Source: an uncultured Bariatricus sp. | GTDB lineage: Bacteria > Bacillota > Clostridia > Lachnospirales > Lachnospiraceae | NCBI GenBank assembly: GCA_934320645.1 | Contig: CAKRFP010000002.1 | Location: 62,001-126,000 of the forward strand | Length of the DNA stretch: 64,000 nt | Reading direction: 5' to 3' | Part shown: positions 60,968-64,000 of the stretch, in pieces | Numbering within the stretch: position 1 is the first letter of the stretch | How the letters are laid out: every line of letters starts with the position of its first letter | Made by a program: the position numbers and the translations under genes | The notes under the pieces: generated by a model | What the model saw: the letters and a program-made list of their open reading frames with translations, nothing else | Database searches by the model: none | Told to the model about the DNA's origin: nothing

Positions 60968-61912
60968 ATGAAAGATTTAAAACAAAAAATCCACTACTGG
61001 TGTTCCGATACAATGCAAAACAAAATCACAGGAAAGGGCGTTGTCTGTGCGGTTCTGGATACGGGAATCGTACCGCATCCGGATCTTGCAGGGCGGATCG
61101 TGGGATGGAAGGACTTCGTGCAGGGAAAGGAAACGATGTACGATGACAACGGACATGGAACCCATGTGGCAGGAATCCTTGCGGGAAACGGGAGAAGCGG
61201 AAGAGGACTCTACAGTGGAATGGCACCGGAAGCACAGATTTTTGCAGTCAAAGTGCTAAACCAGAAGGGCGGCGGGAAGATCCGGGATGTGATAAACGGG
61301 ATCCGGTACGTGTTGTTAAAGCAGAAAGAAATGCAGATCCGGATCGTTAACATTTCCATTGGAACCCTGCCGCATAAAAAAGACCCGGAAGATGAATTGT
61401 TCCTGTTCTGGGTGGAGCGGCTCTGGGATGCCGGTCTGGTGGTTGTGACGGCGGCGGGAAATAAAGGACCAAAAGAAGGGAGCATCACGATCCCGGGGAA
61501 CAGCCGGAAGGTGATCACAGTCGGGGCGGATGAAGAGCTGGGGAAGAAATATTCCGGCTGCGGACCAACCGGGGAATGCATTAAAAAGCCGGATCTTACG
61601 GTGCCGGGAAACCGGATCTATTCCTGCAATTATCTGTATCCGGCGCGGAGTCCGTATGCCTATATCCCGAAAAGCGGGACCTCCATGGCAACACCGGCAG
61701 TATCCGGCGCGGCGGCGCTGGTTTTGCAGAAATACCCGGATATGTGTAATCTGGAGTTGAAATACAGACTGTGGAATTCCTGTGAGAAAGGCAGGCATTA
61801 TGACAAAAGACAGGGGCATGGAAACCTGCATGTAGAAAAACTTCTTGAATGTCAAGAAAAAATACTTGACACCAGTCAGAATCTGTTATATGATAGCACA
61901 GGTGATAAGTGA
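60968..61912 (+). CDS. Subtilisin-family serine protease, intracellular type
   Basis: A 314-aa S8 peptidase with the full triad: D31 (AVLDTGI), H63 (NGHGTHVAG) and S239 (GTSMATP). There is no signal peptide and only about 22 residues before the catalytic domain, like intracellular serine proteases. Its TGA overlaps the ylxM ATG (TGATG), so the two are translationally coupled. This neighbour is not standard for ylxM. Confidence 0.93.
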   Translation: MKDLKQKIHYWCSDTMQNKITGKGVVCAVLDTGIVPHPDLAGRIVGWKDFVQGKETMYDDNGHGTHVAGILAGNGRSGRGLYSGMAPEAQIFAVKVLNQKGGGKIRDVINGIRYVLLKQKEMQIRIVNISIGTLPHKKDPEDELFLFWVERLWDAGLVVVTAAGNKGPKEGSITIPGNSRKVITVGADEELGKKYSGCGPTGECIKKPDLTVPGNRIYSCNYLYPARSPYAYIPKSGTSMATPAVSGAAALVLQKYPDMCNLELKYRLWNSCEKGRHYDKRQGHGNLHVEKLLECQEKILDTSQNLLYDSTGDK

Positions 61913-62256
61913 TGGACGAGATTTTAAAGCAGACATTATTGTATGATTTTTATGGTGAGCTTCTGACGAAGCATCAGAAAGAGATTTATGAACAGGCAGT
62001 TCTTGAAGATTACTCGCTCAGCGAGATCGCAAGAGATGCAGGCATCAGCAGACAGGGCGTTCATGATATGATCCGGCGCTGCAACAAGAGCCTGGAGGAT
62101 TATGAAGCAAAGCTGCATCTGGTGGAGAAGTTCATGTCTGTAAAAGAAAAAGTCCATGAGATCGATCTGCTCCTTGAGAATTACGAAGAGCAGGATGAAA
62201 AAGAACTGATAAAGAAAGTGAAAAAGCTTTCGGGAGAGATCATAGAGGAGTTATAA
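61912..62256 (+). CDS. ylxM: YlxM/p13 DNA-binding-like protein
   Basis: A 114-aa sigma-70 region-4-like HTH protein (YSLSEIARDAGISRQGVHDM). YlxM associates with and modulates SRP in streptococci and precedes ffh here by one base. The ATG at 61912 is favoured over GTG 61909. Confidence 0.95.
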   Translation: MDEILKQTLLYDFYGELLTKHQKEIYEQAVLEDYSLSEIARDAGISRQGVHDMIRRCNKSLEDYEAKLHLVEKFMSVKEKVHEIDLLLENYEEQDEKELIKKVKKLSGEIIEEL

Positions 62257-62257
62257 T

Positions 62258-63622
62258 ATGGCATTTGACAGTCTGACAGAAAAACTTCAGAACGTATTCA
62301 AGAATTTAAGAAGCAAGGGACGACTTACAGAAGACGATGTAAAAGCGGCTCTGCGTGAAGTTAAGATGGCTCTTCTGGAGGCAGATGTTAACTTCAAGGT
62401 TGTCAAGAACTTTGTGAAAAGCGTGCAGGAGCGTGCAGTCGGACAGGACGTGATGAACGGACTGAATCCGGGTCAGATGGTAATCAAGATCGTTAATGAA
62501 GAGCTGATTAACCTGATGGGATCCGAGACGACGGAGATCAAGCTTCAGCCGGGAAGTCAGAAGACAGTGATCATGATGATGGGTCTTCAGGGAGCCGGTA
62601 AGACGACGACCACTGCAAAGCTGGCAGGTAAGTTCAAGCTGAAAGGTAAGAAGCCTCTTCTGGTGGCATGTGATGTCTACCGTCCGGCAGCGATTAAGCA
62701 GTTGCAGATTAACGGAGAGAAGCAGGGCGTGGAAGTGTTCTCCATGGGAGATAATCAGAAGCCGGCGAATATCGCTAAAGCAGCACTTGAGCATGCTGAA
62801 AAAAACGGCAACAACGTGATCATTCTGGATACTGCAGGTCGTCTTCATATTGATGAAGAGATGATGGAAGAACTGCAGGAGATCAAGAACACGATCGAGG
62901 TTCATCAGAGTATTCTCGTTGTCGATGCAATGACCGGTCAGGACGCCGTGAACGTTGCCGAGAATTTTAATGAGAAGATTGGTATAGACGGGGTAATCGT
63001 CACAAAGCTTGACGGTGACACCCGAGGCGGTGCGGCACTTTCAATCAAGGCAGTCACCGGATGCCCGATCCTTTATGTGGGTATGGGCGAGAAGTTATCA
63101 GATCTGGAGCAGTTTTATCCGGACCGTATGGCTTCCAGAATCCTCGGTATGGGGGATGTACTCAGCCTGATCGAGAAAGCCGGCGAAGAGATCGACGAAG
63201 AACAGGCACGTAAGATGACAGAAAAGCTCAAAAAGTCGCAGTTTGATTTTGAGGACTATCTGGAAAGTATGAAACAGATGCGCAAGATGGGCGGTCTTGG
63301 AAGTATTATGAATATGCTTCCCGGACTTGGCGGCATGGGTGGTCTTGGCAAAGGCAAGATGCCGGAGATCGATGCGGATGATGCAGAACAGAAGATGGCA
63401 AGAGTCGAAGCCATTATCTATTCCATGACGATCAAGGAACGCCAGAATCCGGATATCATCACTCCGCAGAGAAAGCGAAGAATCGCAGCAGGAGCCGGGG
63501 TTGATATTTCGGAGGTCAACAAGATGATGAAGCAGTTCGAGCAGATGCGCAAGATGATGAAGTCCTTCCCGGGAATGATGGGCGGGAAAGGTAAAAAAGG
63601 CAAGTTCAAGATGCCTTTCTAA
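62258..63622 (+). CDS. ffh: Signal recognition particle protein Ffh
   Basis: A 454-aa SRP54 GTPase: N domain (about 1-95), G domain with GLQGAGKTTTTAKLAG (about 108), DTAGRLHIDEEM, TKLDGDTRGGAALS, and a Met-rich M domain (about 325-454; KQMRKMGGLGSIMNML) binding signal peptides and 4.5S RNA. Complete. Confidence 0.97.
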   Translation: MAFDSLTEKLQNVFKNLRSKGRLTEDDVKAALREVKMALLEADVNFKVVKNFVKSVQERAVGQDVMNGLNPGQMVIKIVNEELINLMGSETTEIKLQPGSQKTVIMMMGLQGAGKTTTTAKLAGKFKLKGKKPLLVACDVYRPAAIKQLQINGEKQGVEVFSMGDNQKPANIAKAALEHAEKNGNNVIILDTAGRLHIDEEMMEELQEIKNTIEVHQSILVVDAMTGQDAVNVAENFNEKIGIDGVIVTKLDGDTRGGAALSIKAVTGCPILYVGMGEKLSDLEQFYPDRMASRILGMGDVLSLIEKAGEEIDEEQARKMTEKLKKSQFDFEDYLESMKQMRKMGGLGSIMNMLPGLGGMGGLGKGKMPEIDADDAEQKMARVEAIIYSMTIKERQNPDIITPQRKRRIAAGAGVDISEVNKMMKQFEQMRKMMKSFPGMMGGKGKKGKFKMPF

Positions 63623-63628
63623 AAAAGA

Positions 63629-63657
63629 TATATTCCGCAGATTATGCGTGATATATA
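63629..63657 (+). promoter_or_regulatory. Hairpin between ffh and rpsP
   Basis: ATATAT...CGCA pairs with TGCG...ATATAT, without a T-run; TATTATAAAT follows and could be a -10 region for rpsP. Confidence 0.35.
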
Positions 63658-63701
63658 GATAAACTATTATAAATACAAATTATTTTATGGAGGAAAGTAA
63701 A

Positions 63702-63947
63702 ATGGCAGTAAAAATCAGATTAAGAAGAATGGGACAGAAGAAAGCTCCTTTCTATAGAATCGTTGTTTCTGATTCTAGATCACCAAGAGACGGAAAATTC
63801 ATCGAAGAGATCGGAACATACGATCCAACTCAGGATCCGAGCGTATTCAAAGTAGATGAAGAAGCAGCTAAAAAATGGTTAAACAACGGTGCTCAGCCTA
63901 CAGAAGTTGTTGGAAAAATCTTTAAGGCAGCAGGTATTGAAAAATAG
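63702..63947 (+). CDS. rpsP: 30S ribosomal protein S16
   Basis: An 81-aa S16 protein with the start MAVKIRLRRMGQKKAPFYRI. ATG 63702 follows GGAGGAAAG; an ATG 15 bases earlier overlaps this site. Confidence 0.98.
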   Translation: MAVKIRLRRMGQKKAPFYRIVVSDSRSPRDGKFIEEIGTYDPTQDPSVFKVDEEAAKKWLNNGAQPTEVVGKIFKAAGIEK

Positions 63948-63970
63948 GTTGCTTCGCGGAGGTGCGAGTG

Positions 63971-64000
63971 ATGAAAAATTTAGTGGAAGTAATTACGAAA
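63971..64000 (+). CDS. khpA: KH-domain RNA-binding protein KhpA (partial)
   Basis: The first ten residues, MKNLVEVITK, after a GGAGGTGCGAG site match the start of KhpA, which normally follows rpsP. It continues past the window edge. Confidence 0.8.
   Translation, partial: MKNLVEVITK

Overview
The window looks like a chromosomal segment of an anaerobic, endospore-lineage Firmicute, most likely a Lachnospiraceae member of the Dorea/Mediterraneibacter/Blautia type. The evidence is the gene content: SpoIIIE-type FtsK with TepA, YqfC/YqfD, a SpoVB-like flippase and a BofC-like protein; NfnAB, Rex, formate-THF ligase and a probable (Re)-citrate synthase typical of strict anaerobes; and a high-cysteine 'HCB' type protein common in gut Lachnospiraceae. 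The genus assignment is an inference.

Region 1 (1-4148) is the right end of an integrated mobile element: a partial ORF, an unknown 153-aa protein, a homing-endonuclease-like DNA-binding protein, a Tn916-type Xis and a tyrosine integrase, followed by AT-rich DNA with three short direct repeats and then a host terminator. Region 2 (4150-12092) is the core block plsX-acpP-rnc-smc-ftsY-ilvA. Region 3 (12500-15827) is a glutamate-precursor operon: (Re)-citrate synthase, FadR-type GntR regulator, isocitrate dehydrogenase. Region 4 (15900-29922) has an ABC-F ATPase, rex, the nnrD-alr-mazF-CBS operon, yebC, a CFI-box-like protein, tepA-ftsK and fhs. Region 5 (29950-35501) has a zinc-ribbon/TPR membrane protein, an iron alcohol dehydrogenase with a Rex-like operator, and nfnAB. 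Region 6 (35900-43312) has a HAD phosphatase, HelD, RlmH, an MBL hydrolase, aspartase, a FeoA-like protein and a W/N/Q repeat membrane protein. Region 7 (43368-49678) is yqfC-yqfD-phoH-ybeY-spoVB-like, a BofC-like protein, YnzC and 5-formyl-THF cyclo-ligase. Region 8 (49769-60832) has luxS, a phosphatase, the divergent galR-galKT cluster, a second ABC-F, a patatin, YjbQ, a degenerate TruA homologue and small unknown proteins. Region 9 (60968-64000) is an intracellular-type subtilase overlapping ylxM-ffh-rpsP-khpA. ftsY and ylxM-ffh are therefore about 51 kb apart.

Several genes appear connected by regulation. Rex (17967) probably senses NADH/NAD+ and represses the alcohol dehydrogenase at 31725 through an operator at its start site. 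The GntR protein probably binds the palindrome over its own operon promoter. The LacI-family protein probably binds three palindromes over the galK promoter.

The most unusual structure is a family of three intergenic elements of about 190 bp (12150-12337, 35549-35737, and inverted at about 48169-48359). Each is one very long hairpin. Copies 1 and 2 have a 96-nt core identical at 94 positions, but their flanking 32-nt arms differ at 14 positions, and 13 of these are compensated on the opposite arm. Copy 3 has further compensated changes inside the core. This looks like an undescribed structured RNA or DNA-hairpin element family. A tandem palindromic repeat at 24326-24541 shares its apical motif. 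No tRNA, rRNA, CRISPR array or complete insertion sequence was seen.
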